A stretch of DNA of 64,000 bases from assembly GCA_000708835.1 (NCBI GenBank), contig DF237155.1:62001-126000 (forward strand), in the 5' to 3' direction. The notes under the pieces were generated by a model that worked only from the letters and a program-made list of their open reading frames with translations, did not search any database and was not told the DNA's origin. Positions 35,439 through 47,700 of the stretch are shown piece after piece (position 1 is the stretch's first letter; each line of letters begins with the position of its first letter). This stretch comes from Klebsormidium nitens. Taxonomy: Eukaryota; Streptophyta; Klebsormidiophyceae; Klebsormidiales; Klebsormidiaceae. The position numbers and the translations under genes were made by a program.

Positions 35439-36665
35439 ATGGCGCCCCCGACCCGCCGCCAGCTGCCGGCTTGCGCGCCGCCAGTCTTTCTTGGTGCCGC
35501 CCTCATCTTGTTTCGCGCAGCCGTCTCTCTGCTCCTTTTCCGGGCGTGCGGCGGTTCCCTTGCTCCCGTCACGACTCCGAGTGACCTGCGCCGCCTGATT
35601 GGCGTCGTCGACTGCACCCAAGCGACGGTTTCCGCGACCCTTGCCGACAGTCCAGTCCCGCTGCTCGTCTTCCTGGAGGTTCTGTTTCTCGAGGGTGTGT
35701 ACCTGCTGTGGAGCGCCCAAGAGGGGCTGAGAAGCCGGTCTTTCTTTCCTTTTGCGTCAGTTCTGCTGCTGCCACTTGTTGGCCCGTGTGGCGCTCTCGC
35801 TGCGTTTTCCTGCCTCACTATATCCTCAACGGCGGTCGTGTTCCGGTCCTGACGGCCGCAAGTAAGCGGGCGCTCACGCTTCCTGAGCTCACCAATGGGG
35901 ATGCATTTCTAGCCGCGGTTGTGCCCGTCGTGTTCGCGGTGTGTCTAGGCCCTCTTGTGCTCCCCAAAGAGAGTGTCTGGGCGCTTCTTGCTGCGGCGGC
36001 CCTGTTTCCGGTCATCATCACTCTCCTGTGGCGCCCTCTGCGCGTCTGCGGCGCGCGAAAGCCGCCCCCGCCAAACCCTCAAAAGATGCCCACGCTCGAG
36101 CGCTGCCTCCTTCTACAGATGACGGCACAGTTTAGGAATAGTAAGCCGTAGGAATAGTAAGCTCAAACCAAACACTAAAAACCTAACCTATAAAAACTAC
36201 CCGCTTCGCACCCCTACCCACCCTAACCCCCAAACTAACCCTACCCGTCCCAGGCTGGTGAGCTTACTATTCTTAAAGCTTACTATTCCTAAACTGTGTC
36301 GGGAGCTTCTACAGTTCGTGACGCTAGCTGCCGCAGGTCTCGCCTGGCGCGTCTTCGGTTACTTGGTCATCGCCAGCGATCCGACGGTCCGGAACAGCTT
36401 CTTTGCTCTGCTTTCAAAGGGAGATTTCATTGCAATTACTCCTGATATGCTCGCGCACTACTTTCTGCTCGAAGCGCTCGGGCTGTCGCTGTCCTTCGCG
36501 TATTTTGCTTTGCTCGAAGACGGTGCGCGGGCGGCTCTCGGCGTCCTGGGCGGAGCGCTCGCGCTGGGACCCGCGCCGGCTGTGGCGCTGTATCTGGCTT
36601 CCCGAGAGCGCCGAATTCACGCTGCTGTGGAGAAGGAGCAAGGCGCAGCCGAAAGTGTACACTAG
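35439..36665 (+). pseudogene. broken multi-pass membrane protein (paralogue 2)
   Basis: Starts MAPPTRRQLPAC and follows the paralogues to the end (FAYFALLEDGARAAL, LGPAPAVALYLASRERR), but the frame is broken twice. First, near 35805-35820 the reading frame shifts, equivalent to one lost or two gained bases: the first frame ends at 35852 and homology resumes in another frame at LPHYILNGG. Second, a 187-bp element (36119-36305) with a 9-bp duplicated target interrupts the conserved segment between LERCLLLQ and FVTLAAAGLAWRVF. Element plus duplication is 196 bp (1 mod 3), exactly the frame change seen across it. No GT-AG intron that rejoins the frames was found at either site, so this copy is probably non-functional, though the rest of the coding sequence is little decayed. 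Confidence 0.85.
36119..36305. mobile_element. MITE-like inverted-repeat element with 9-bp target-site duplication
   Basis: A 21-bp perfect inverted repeat, cacagtttaggaatagtaag plus c at 36126-36146 and its complement at 36278-36298, sits 7 bp inside each end; a second shorter inverted pair lies inside (ggaatagtaagctc near 36151, gagcttactattctt near 36260). The flanks carry the direct repeat cttctacag (36110-36118 and 36306-36314). The interior is C-rich and codes for nothing, so the element is non-autonomous. A 9-bp target duplication is typical of Mutator-like elements; assignment to that superfamily is inference. Confidence 0.85.
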
Positions 36666-38822
36666 TGGAAACGAAATCGTCGGTAATCGTGTGGCCTCCT
36701 CGTAGGACTAACTTGAGCCTTCAGAAAAGGACAGCATAGAGCGGACGACTCTGGCTCGAACATCGTTTCAAGGGTCTCTTATAGTAGAGACACTCACATC
36801 GAAGGAGAAGAATTCCCATTTGAGACATCACACTTTGTAAAGATATCTGTCTTTGCTGGATGACGTATTTGCGCTTCATAATGAGGAATCCGGTTTACAG
36901 AGTCGAATCGTGTGTACCCACTGTCTCTCAGTATAGGTGAAACGTTCAAAAGGTTGCAAGTTCGTTCGGCAGGTCAGAAGCGACACCGCTTCCTTGTACA
37001 GGACACGGACTCCTAGACCAATTTTTCATGATGAATCAGATTGAGAATTGATTGGCACGATGAAGCACCCGGATCCGCTTGAGTATAATAAAACTATATC
37101 CGTTCCCAGCCCTCTGCTTTGAGCTTGTTTCTGTCCGTAATTTGTAACACGTCCAAGTATAGCACAAAATCCGCCTGTCGTGGCTGAAACTTTGTTAGGA
37201 AAGCATCGTTCTGAAAAACCTACAGCTGTACACGCTTTCTGAGCTGCTGGTAATATCAGGCAAGTGCCCGTGTACACTTCATCGCGAAAGAGTCGGGGGC
37301 CCCTGCAATCACATCGCAGATGTTCAAGGAGTCTTCCTGAATCCTGTTCAAGACCCTCGCAACTGTCGGTTAGGGTACCAATATCTTGTTCGTCAATTGC
37401 ACCTCAATTGCACCCGTAATGCTTAGGCAGAACTTTGCCAGGTTTCGTACTCATATCTTGTTGAGACCTGCCATAGCCGTGTAATGCATGCCCTCCCTTT
37501 TATAATGGGAATTGAGCCCATGAACAACATTCTATGAGTTGCAGTTCCTGCTATGAGCAGACGGCGTCGTTGTTGCCGTCTTCGACTTACAAAATACATC
37601 TCGGATTGCGCACCTCTTGAAGACATGTGCCTGAGAGTTTTATCTTTACAGAATTAACGCGCCATGTTTTGCAATTGAGTAGATGCAAGGTACAGGATAA
37701 ACGTGGATTTTGGCAAGCATAATCTCATGCAATCACTCATCAACTGGATTCCACGTAGTTGCGTGCCGGTTTGGCGCAGTACTGAGCTCAACCAAAATGG
37801 ACTCGAGCTTCGCTCAGCAGTATAAGTTTGAATTTGCTTGCATGGACGCCTCCATTGTTCAGCTTACTCATGGGGAGGACTCTGATCAGATTGCACTGTA
37901 TCAGAATCTTATGTCAACTCGAAGACTCTTGAAAGCGCCCACACGCGCTTTTCCCTTCAACTTTTTTGCACGAAAGACAGCAAGTATGCTACGGAATGTG
38001 CCATCAATGCTTTTGCGCACTGTCGCACAATCCACCAGTTTGACAATACCACTGCTGCGGAAGCGACTAACGTGTTCCAGGACACAGTGTCTCTGACAAC
38101 GCCAACATGATTCTTAGACATTATGGAGTCATAGGGCAAATCTTTGTAACAAAAACGGCATCAGAGTGACGCCAAATGCTGGACACGCCGCTGAAACAAG
38201 GTTTCAACTCAATTGATATTCTCAACCTTACATTTGCATAGCTTTGACGCCTGTGCGTACACGTCACTGACATCAGGCAAGCCGCAGAAATAGTGCATTT
38301 CAGTGCAAGGCAGAGAAGCCCACATGCCACGTCAAGGCAGGGAAGCACACATGCCACGTCTGGTCGCGTTTCACGGATTCTGGTCGAATGCATCTTTCAA
38401 ATTCGGAGCTATATGTCGACCTATTTTTTCGTACAACAGACGAACCTCTTCCAAACGGACCAATCTACAGGTACATCGACGGAGAGACAATGCAAATCTT
38501 TGATCACACCTTTTTGAAAAGAGAGTCGTCAAGTAAGCGACTATCCCGCTACTCATCGACACGGATTTGACACGTCACGAGTTAAAGTACGCTGCACGGT
38601 CCCCGGTGACCTCCATCTAAAACCAATTGTACTCATCCCAGAAGCGGTTGTTCTTTTCTTACAGTGAACAACATTCTCAAACGATTCTCAAAAGAACGTT
38701 GATCTCTACGGTACTGTTTTCACTAAAACTGCCCGCCCATCTCAAAGAACACGCCTATTTTATATCTCCGGCTCGCAAATCTCTTCGCACTACGATAACC
38801 CGATTTGAATCCCTTCTAGACA
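36666..38822. other. intergenic stretch inside the membrane-protein cluster
   Basis: AT-richer than the flanking genes. The longest open frame (37710-38096, +, 128 codons) has no recognisable domain. A 27-bp direct repeat lies at 38306-38359. No other feature was recognised. Confidence 0.45.
38306..38359. repeat. 27-bp tandem repeat, two copies
   Basis: Copies at 38306-38332 and 38333-38359 start caaggcag and end acatgccacgt, with two differences between them. Confidence 0.8.
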
Positions 38823-39830
38823 CTATTCTGCTTTCGCAGCCACCTCGTGCTCCGTTTTCTCAAGCCCTCCGCCCTTCTTCTCTAATTTCGTCAGGTGAAG
38901 AGCCACAGCCGGCGCGGGTCCCAGAACGAACGCCCAAGCCACCACACAAAATGCTTCCAGTGGCCCGACCTCGAGCAGAGCACAGTACGCAAAGCCAAGC
39001 GTCAGCCCAGTAAGAACCAGCAAGTAGATTTGCGCGACCATCTCGGAAGGCCCGACCGAGGTGCCTTCCGCCATGGAGAGCACCGCGCGGAACTGCGCCC
39101 AGGCGGACGGATCGCTGGCGACGAGCGAGGACGCGAAGACGTGCCACGCCCAGCCCACAGAGACAGCGATGAGGAAGTCGGTCTCTCCTGTCCTGAACGC
39201 AATCTTCATGTCTTCATCTTTGTTTCCGCGAATGGCCATGTGAAGACGCCAGAAGACAGGGACTCCGATGACCGGGAGAAGCATTGCAGCCGGGATGAGC
39301 GCCCAGAGACCTGCCCGGACGACCAAGAGCCGCATTCCGAGCGCTGCGATGATGAGAAAGTGGGTGGTCGTGGACAAGGACACGTCTGCTTTTGCTACTG
39401 TCAGCCCATTCCTCTGAGCGGAAGCAATGATGTTGCACGGGGGCCAGAAGCGGAGGAACGAGCTGCGCGCGCACAGAATGGGGGCCAGGAGCTGAGAGGC
39501 TTTAGTCGGAGCCCGCGCGCGGGGCCGCGACTCGTCGTTGCCTCTCGCCACGACCAGCAGAAAGCAGATGTGGAGAAGACAGAGGCACTCCCCGTAAAAA
39601 AGCAGCGCCACAGGGTTGTAGAACACGGCGCGCAGAGTTTCAGCTTGGATGCAGAAGCACGCGCGCGCCGCTTTCACGAGCAGCGCGAGCGGTCGGGTGA
39701 GGGGCCACGCCGTTCCCCCGCAGCTCTCCGTAAGGCGCAAGCCCACGGCCGTGAGGGACAGCAGAAAAGTCGCGCCGAGGGCGGCGGCGGCCGCGCATGC
39801 CAGCAGCTGGCGGCGGGTCGAAGGCGCCAT
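38823..39830 (-). CDS. multi-pass membrane protein, unknown family (paralogue 3), 335 aa
   Basis: Single uninterrupted exon starting MAPSTRRQLLAC and ending in a charged tail (HEVAAKAE). It shares the order of hydrophobic segments with paralogue 1: LGATFLLSLTAVGL, VALLFYGECLCLLHICFLLVV, HFLIIAALGMRLLVV, LWALIPAAMLLPVIGV, FLIAVSVGWAWHVFASSLV, YLLVLTGLTLGFAYCALLE and FVLGPAPAVALHL. The region SDPSAWAQFRAVL corresponds to SNPSARAQFVAVV in paralogue 1 and SDPTVRNSFFALL in paralogue 2, so this polar loop is conserved. The N-terminal segment carries conserved cysteines (LAC, ESCGG). No known family was recognised. A long open frame on the opposite strand over the same DNA is a by-product of high GC in the third codon position. 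Confidence 0.8.
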   Translation of the reverse strand: MAPSTRRQLLACAAAAALGATFLLSLTAVGLRLTESCGGTAWPLTRPLALLVKAARACFCIQAETLRAVFYNPVALLFYGECLCLLHICFLLVVARGNDESRPRARAPTKASQLLAPILCARSSFLRFWPPCNIIASAQRNGLTVAKADVSLSTTTHFLIIAALGMRLLVVRAGLWALIPAAMLLPVIGVPVFWRLHMAIRGNKDEDMKIAFRTGETDFLIAVSVGWAWHVFASSLVASDPSAWAQFRAVLSMAEGTSVGPSEMVAQIYLLVLTGLTLGFAYCALLEVGPLEAFCVVAWAFVLGPAPAVALHLTKLEKKGGGLEKTEHEVAAKAE

Positions 39831-41744
39831 GGCGAGTCGAGGAACGTGTGTCGATCAGCGAGAGGGAAGAAGCGAGAGATTAAGACGCGAGACGTCTGCG
39901 GGTGGCGGCCTTAAGCTTCTGCGCGAGCTCTCCGTGATGTGAGTCGCCCGTTTTGATGGATTTTGCCTTGATCAAGAGCAAAGACTCGTAAGCTGAGACA
40001 GTCTCAGAATGAAGACGACGTTCGCACCTGTTACAAAGGCTGAAACTTGTGAAGGGGGAGACAGTGCATGCATTTGCCCCTCGTAAGATGCTAACACGTG
40101 GCTAACCGTCACCATAAGACGAATCTTGGTGGTCGAAATCTTCGACGACTTCCTTAGCCGCCCCACGCATGCTTGGGTCCCCACCCGTCATCTGAGATGC
40201 AAACACCTGAGAGGCATACAGTATTCTTACGAGTGTCTCAGTCGACAGGGCAGCTAGTCAAGACCCCAAATGATGGGAGTGATCTGACTGCAAACCCGCC
40301 TGCTATCGAGCTGATTCAAAACTACCGGGCCATTTCACCCGCCATCTGGCAGTTAAAGTTGGCGCTTAAAAAGACTGGCGAGTCGCAAGCAGAAACGATT
40401 TCTTATTAGTCAAATCATGGCACCCTAGTATTACACCTGCTTAGCTTGCAAGATGCCATGGCATGCCCGCCGCCTTTACTGTATTCTGCGGTCTCAACCG
40501 TGACTCCGTTCAGCTACACAAATTCGGCGGCCTATTGAAGAACGTACATGCGCTGCCGGTCTAGCTGCTGCAGCACCGTCATGCCGCACTGAAGCGCGTA
40601 CTAGAGAATCAATCCTCGAGGATCGTTGAATGATCGCAGCCTGGGCGAATCACAAATATGTGTACAGCTACCAATAGCTAAAGAGTACACAACGGTACTC
40701 GAGGATTTAGCAACTGGCCCCTGGCATGGATCATGATGCATGTGCGCTGATATGCGCAGTACTGCCCTAACCGTTGAGTGCATGGTCGATTAATTAAGTA
40801 TACGTATACAACCGAGTGATTTCAGCACACAGACTTCACTGTCGCTATTCTTGGGCAAACAAAAGCGGCGGGGCCGGCCGCGCCCTTAACACAGATTAGA
40901 CGATCACATGAATTACTCGATTGAAGCGTTCATGGGATTACTTGTACGTGTAAACATGAGCCTATCTGCACAAATAGTTCGTCCCCTTTCCCATCGGTCC
41001 ATTTCGGAACTTAAAAGGAGAGTTTGATGTAGTACCTCGTTCACGCACCGCTGGCATAAGCTTTGCCGGACGGTCTTACTCTGTTCAAAGAAAACTTATA
41101 TCTGGTGCAACCTGATCTGTCAGCTTTCTCCTTGGGAACAACTTCTGTCCTATCAATCGGTTAGCGCCAGCTTTAATGAAAGCCTTGCAAGGGCATCGCC
41201 GTGCAAGTATTTGCACTTGGCATAATCAAGCGACCGGAGTCTGTGCACTTTCGCACCAGGAAAAGCGCCAGCTTTTACACTAGCGGTAGTCTGTCATAGA
41301 CAAGCCTTGCGTGGATGGGGCCTTGATGGCTGTCCGGCGGCTCTGAGAAGCGTAACCCAGACCTTTGTTTGCACCACAAGCTGCCCTAAACCCTCAGTGC
41401 GCCTGCAATGAGCGTGCGAGAGGAGCACCATCACATTAGTTGCTTTCGAGACACACCCTTTTGCGTTCTGAAAGTCCTACGGTCGTCGATATCAAATAGA
41501 TGCACTCGCAGATTATTCTGGCCCCCTCTGCGGTTGCCTGTGCACCTCACTAACTTGGGCAACGGAAGCGAGAACGAGCATGAGTGGTCTTCTGCATTGC
41601 GTGCTCGATCAAGCATTGTGTCTACGCAACAGAATCTGACTTTGTAGGGGCGAACGCGGACGCACAGCTCACCGGCTATTCGCAGGTTTGCCATTGCAGG
41701 CGGCGGCTTGGAAAGCGGTGCTGTTCAGGGCTGAACACGAGTAC
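39831..41744. other. intergenic stretch without recognised gene
   Basis: Only short open frames (at most 87 codons) without recognisable motifs. The left end is the upstream region of paralogue 3; the right end is the 3' region of the CCDC57-like gene. No repeat or RNA gene was recognised. Confidence 0.45.
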
Positions 41745-44700
41745 TCAGGCCGGTTCCCTGTCATCTCGGACGTTGTAGTTGCGGACCTGGGGCGGCTCCG
41801 CCTGCCGTCGCTGCTGGACGGCTTTCAGCTTGGCGCGCTGGCTGGCGGTGCCCTGCAATGACAAAGAGCAATTCGTTGGTGGACTGAGCCAATGATGCGA
41901 AGGAGGAGAAGCTTCTTGCCTTGCTGCTGGAAACAAACGGGGCCATTTGGAAACTGGTCTGAGTACAAATACAGCGGGTCAAGACCACGAAGAATGTGAA
42001 ACTAAGATGCACATGAAAGGGAAGTCTGTTCCAGCAGGAGGAGCTTCTTCGTAAGCATGGGGACGTAAACGAATATTAAAATTGAGCGAGGGTTCACGTC
42101 TCCATCACCGCACGCAAATCAATAATAGGCCATGTAGCATTCGATTCCACGGCGTGGTAAGCGTGGCAACATAGAGAGGCCAGCCCAGCAAATCCAAGCG
42201 CCTGCTCAACCGCAAAGGTCTCACCTTGTGAATGATCTCCACAATCGTCGGCCTTGGTGCTTGAACCCCCGCCACTACAAACGGAGCCCCGGCAGGCGGC
42301 ATGGCGCCCCCTTTGCTGACGGCCGCTGACCTCACCCCCTCGGTGGGCTTCCCTTGCGCCTCTCGTACGGCATTCGTCTGAGCCGTGAGAGGCCTCGTGG
42401 TAACAAGCGGCACCGACCTCTGCCCAACAGGCGGTCTTACGAAGGGCGCAGGAAGTTCGGGTTTTGGGTCCGCCACAACTGGGTTAGGAAGGTTCACAGA
42501 GGGGTTAGCGGCCGTCCGTTTCTTCAAATCCGCTCGCAGGGCGTTACTGAGCTCCATCAGACGGTCCCTCTCCTCACCCAGCCGCCGCACTTCTTCTAGC
42601 GCTAAAGACAGTTGCTCGCCCGGCGGCGCATGACCCATACCTAAACCCTCATAACCCTGCCCAAACCCACTTCGCCCCGCGCCTGAACTTGGTGCACTTT
42701 GCCCGCGCTCGGGCCCGGGCCCAATCCTTGGGAGGTGTGCAGGCGCATACAGTGGAAAGAGTCCGGGTGGCGGCTCATTCACACCAGGGTGCTGCAGGCT
42801 TTGCACAGTGGTGAGAACAGGCTCCAACCGGGCGCTCATCTGCGCCAGCCGCTGCTGCACCGTGCCCAGCTCATACCGGAGCTGCTCCACCTCGGGCGTG
42901 TTCACACCGCCCCCGCCAGCACTTTCTCCGTGGTTTCCCCCCTGGCCCTCTATCGACGTTACACCTGCCACGTCAGCAACAGAACCTCCCCCGGCTCCCG
43001 TCATATGGTTGCCTAACCCGGCCGAGCCCTGCGGTTCAGATCCAGCCTTTGTTCCGCCCCCAGCCGCAACACCCAGAGACTCCTCCTCATTTCGGGCGCC
43101 CTCCGTCCGTGCGGGTCCCGTTCGCGGCGTCATGGCGACCACTGCCCTCTTCTGTAGCTCTTCCATTTCGCCCCGCATATGGTGCACCACCGCCCGGATC
43201 TGCTCGTTCTGAGCCGCCATCCCCGCCAAGCTGCGCCGCAGGAGCTCATTCTCTTCCTCGAGCTCCTCGTTTCCTGCTAACTCTCCATCCCCTGTAATCC
43301 GAAACCCAGAATGCTCGTCGTTCTCATACCCACTTCTTCCGGCCCTTCCGCTCTCGACCTCCTCCGCCGCATCTTCGTATGCCTTGAAAAGCTTATGTGG
43401 GCGATCCCTTGGTGACTTCAACCCTCCCCCGGGGCCTGGCGATGCCGCGAAGCTCATGTGCAGGGAAGGAATTGGCGACGGCGCCGGCAGGGGGGATCCC
43501 AAAGAGCTTGCGCCACCCCCCCGATGCGGGACTGCAATTGGGGGTGGCCTTTTTGCTCCCGAAAACGCACCTCCTGGCGTAGGGGCAGTGGACGGGCGTG
43601 GAGGTACAAAGCTTGGGGGACTTTGAGGCCGCTGTTGATGGGTTTTGACGAGTCGTTGCAATTCGTGTGCCAGTTCTGCCGCGCGCTCTTCGGCCTGCTT
43701 GTGGAGGGCGTTGGCGTGGTCGCGCTGCTGCTGTAAGCTCAGAATGAGAGCCTCGCTGCGGGCGACGGCCCGGCGCTCCTTCTCCTCGGCATCCTGCGGA
43801 GGAGGAGGGCAAGGCAGAGTAAAGACGCGGGGCTGGGAGCGGACAGGATGGGATGTCGTGAGCGGTCCTACAAAGGCAGACCATTGTTGACGGTGCCGAT
43901 TAGGCAAATGATAATAAGGACGGAGAGCAGTTGCGCATTTGTGACCAGCACCCTTGCTGAATTCCGAGGACGTGAAACTGGTAGTGAGCAGGCGCAGTAA
44001 ATTGCAAATGCAGCAAAGCGCTCTGCTACAAGTAGCCCAGGAGACGTCATGACCTAAGAGAGCAAACTTAATTCCTGAGAGACGAGAACTAAACCCAAAC
44101 CGCATCAGGAGAAAAGACGCGATTTCCAAGGAGCACCAGGCCCAACACGCGCCCAACGGGTGGAGCTATCGCCTACTGACCTGCTCGCCTCTCAACGTCG
44201 CCTGGACCACCTGCCTCTGCAGTTCCTTTTCCCTGGCCGCCCCGGCGACCAGCTGCTCTTTGTAGTTCGCTACATCCGCCCGCCGTTCCTCCAGCGTCCG
44301 CTGCGCCGCATCCAGCTTGGATTGCGCCGCATCTAGTTCCGCGCCCTTGCGCCACAGCTGGTCGGTCAACTCCTGACGCGTTTGCTCCAAGCGATGGTCT
44401 TGGTCGGCGCTTGCGGCAAGGGCTGCGTCGAGGCTGCGCTGGGCGGCGGCCGTTTGCTCCTCCAGCTTGAGCTCTAGCTCGTGCACCTGCAAAACGAAGA
44501 AAGGAGAGAAATCTGAGCTTTGAAATCGACCTGCTTTCTAACGGTTGCAAAAGCAGGGAACAGCGTCTTTTGCGGATCACGGGCGTGAAGCAGATCGAAG
44601 GCCGCTTCTGTTGGTGTATTACAGTCCAGGCTTTCGAGGATGATGAATGCTGGGGCAAACAGCGTTGTTGCCCGTACACGTCAATTGACGGATCGATGAG

Positions 44701-47700
44701 TCGGTAACCGATAGGAATAACGCTGACCCTATGCTGAAACCTTTCTACTGTGGTAATCCCCATGTAATATGGTAATCGCCATGAAAGAAGCCCTCTACGA
44801 CCGAACGAATCAAAACAGAGATCCATTCAACGATCCTTCCCATGCGGTCACAAAGCAGAAGGGGCCGCAGGCTAAGAAAAGTACCGCTTCGAAAGTCAAG
44901 CTCCTCTTCACATTTCCAACTTCGTACCAAATCACGTACCAATCCACTAAAGATCGAACTTGAGACCTGGGCTGACCTGCTTCTTATAGCTCTCCCCCTG
45001 CTCCAGTTTGTGCGCCTCCGCTTCTTGGGCCCGCTTCACCGCCGCCGCCACCTTCGCCTTCAGGGCCGCCGCCTCGTCCTCCGACCGGCGGGAGATGCTC
45101 GCGAGTTCGGCCGCATGCTCCTGCTGCTGTCGAGACATCATCTGCTGCACCGCGCTCAGCGCCGCCACCTGGAGAGGGGCACTCTGCCAAGTTGGTGCTC
45201 AGCGTAAACTCTTGGTGACATTTTCCCAAACAATTTCCTCAAAGGAGGAAGCCTAATCTCGGAACCTTCGCACTAATCAACTTAACCTTAGTAAGTTGGA
45301 CCTCAGCGCCGCCACCTGGAGATGAGCAATTTTGCAAGTTGGTGCTCGGCGTAAGTTCGGACGGTATTCCTTGCTGAAGAAAGCCTGACGTCTGTTTCCT
45401 TCCCAAGGGCAACTTTTAGCTCAGTAGTCGGACGGCGCTACTTTCGTCTGACGCGTTCGCCAACTGCGATCGTGTCGTTACTGTCAGTGCAGATGTGCTC
45501 CCAATATTGGCATGCCGAATGCCGAATCTGGGCTGATCCAACTTGCCATTGAAATGCCTCCGTTGACGACTCCCACCGAAGAAAGCAGACGCTCACCAGT
45601 TCCGTCGTCTTGTCCCCGAAGTCCTCCTCCATCTCTTCGTTGCGCTTCAATGAAGCGTTCAGCTGCGCCTGCAGTTCCGCTCCCTCTGTTTCTCGCAGCT
45701 CGCGCACTTTCTCCAGCTCCCACGACAGGGCCTGCCACCGGATTCAAATCTCAGCATAAGAAGCGGCAGCTATGGGGCGGAGATGAGTAGTAAGTTCACA
45801 GCTTCAGGAGCAACTCGCTTGAAATAAGTGCTCGCAGTTCTCGTGGGCATCGAAGAATTTATTTAGATACGTGATGCGTGCCACGAATCGTCGGCGGCAA
45901 GGCGTTCGATTAAACAGAGTAACTTTGACACGAGCAAGGCTTGAGAGTCAAATTCCATCGGACTTCGAAGTTCTTCAGTTGTCACGGTAAGAATCGCACT
46001 CCGTATGCATATAACACGTGAAGCCTGCAAGGACTTGCTCTTGCATTCGAGCCGAGTGCATCTCACCCATGCAGCGTTCATGATAGAGCACATGCCTTGC
46101 AAAATTGCCAGAAGGGAAAGAGTCAGGCCAATTGAGCGGGTTTACCTCGACTTGTCGCTCCTTGGCCTCCAGAGTAGCGCGCAGCTTGGAGCTCTGCAAG
46201 ACACGCACTTGCATTTGATACGCCAACTATCCAACCGTCGCAGTTTGAGGGCTCGTAGCAGACAGCTAAGTCAGAGCAGGTTGACAATAGTGCCAAGGAG
46301 AATTTAAGCGACTTGAGCAAAGACAAGCGGAGCCAAAGGTTACAACAAGGCCCCATCTTCTGTGATGTAAAGAGATTGATCTACTTACTATCGGCCGCCA
46401 AAAACACATCCTGCCCTCGAAGAAGCATAAGGTTAGCGCGTCTGCGTCCAATCTTACATCGTCCTGTAGCTGCTCGACCCCCTCTTCCATCATGCGCAAC
46501 TTCCGCTCCTGCACGCCGGTCACCAAAATCAGCTTCTGATTCGAGAGCAAGGGGCCTCCGGCAATCAGAAAAAGTAACCTTTCCCTAACCTGGTCAGGGT
46601 AGCTCTCTAGGATGCGCCACTTAAGAGTGCAACTCTTTACTTTAGCACTCGATGGTTGAACAAGTTTTGGAGACTGTCAAAGATTGGATCGATCCAGGTT
46701 AGATGCGAGAAGATTCATGGGACTGGAAACCCGAGTCTCTGACATGCAAGGCTGATCCTGAGAAAACGACAGCAGGACTGACCAGTTTCTTGCATTGCTG
46801 CTCGGCGCCAAACGTTTTCGCAGTGGTCTCATCCAGGCACAGCTGGCTTTCTGTCTCCTGCTTCAGCAGGTTCTCCTCGTACTGCCGCGTCAGCTCTCGC
46901 CGCTGCAGGTCCAGCGCCTCCTGGGCCTCTGCCACCTGGCGCATCAGGTCTGCCGAAAGCAGGGCCGTGCTTAGCAACCCAGAAGGTTTCTCTCCAAAAC
47001 ACTGAGCGCACTTTGCGTAAAGAGCACTCTTCTCATTGCGACAACAAGAGGTCGTCAAACAAGGGCTGGAGCGAATATAGAGGGCACGGTGCCAGTGCAA
47101 CTGAAGCAGCAGTATGGTGCAAACAGCGTCCTCAGCAGATCCTTTTGCGGTTGCATAGGTCAATCCGTGCAGAGAGCTGCTCACCGCCGTTGATGGCCTC
47201 AAAGGCCTGCCGTTGTTTACGGAGCTCTTCCTCGCAGTGCCACTGTGCTTGTTCTACCTGCTCCCGCGCCTCAACCACCTTCTGCCTGGAGTGCGCCGCA
47301 TCCTCCTCGGCTCGTCTCCGCTCCTGCATGGAAATGAGTTGAGGTGAAACAGGTGCCCGGCGAGAATGATCGGAGTGCTTGAGGTCGCAGCTTTGTATGG
47401 GGTCCTTCCTTATGGGAACCAAGATCTCCTCCTGCCAAATCACGAGGAGCCATTGAAGGTTTCGAGTCGGTGAATTTGGCGTTTGTCAATTCCAATGTTC
47501 GATCTGCTTCCATAAGCGACTGATGCACTTTCCTTAAACCCATCCTGGGCCATCCACCATACAAATGCATAGTCTCTAGCTTTCACAAACACACAGGGCA
47601 CCTTCACTCAGAAGAGAAGGGAAAGGGGGCAGAGCGGCATGAATATTAGGTCCCAGGTCGGCCTATGCTTCATCTCATACGATTTCGAAAGTCATGAGTC

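Noticed and set aside
36141-36314. Reading the inserted element as an intron (GTAAGC in the inverted repeat to the AG of cttctacag)
   Set aside because: The two frames do not rejoin in phase with this or the other GT/AG pairs I tried; the 9-bp duplication and the 196-bp frame arithmetic explain the data better.
38895-39914. 339-codon plus-strand open frame opposite paralogue 3
   Set aside because: It is an antisense shadow caused by high GC at third positions; the minus-strand frame has paralogues and membrane segments, while this one is a charged, repetitive translation without a family.
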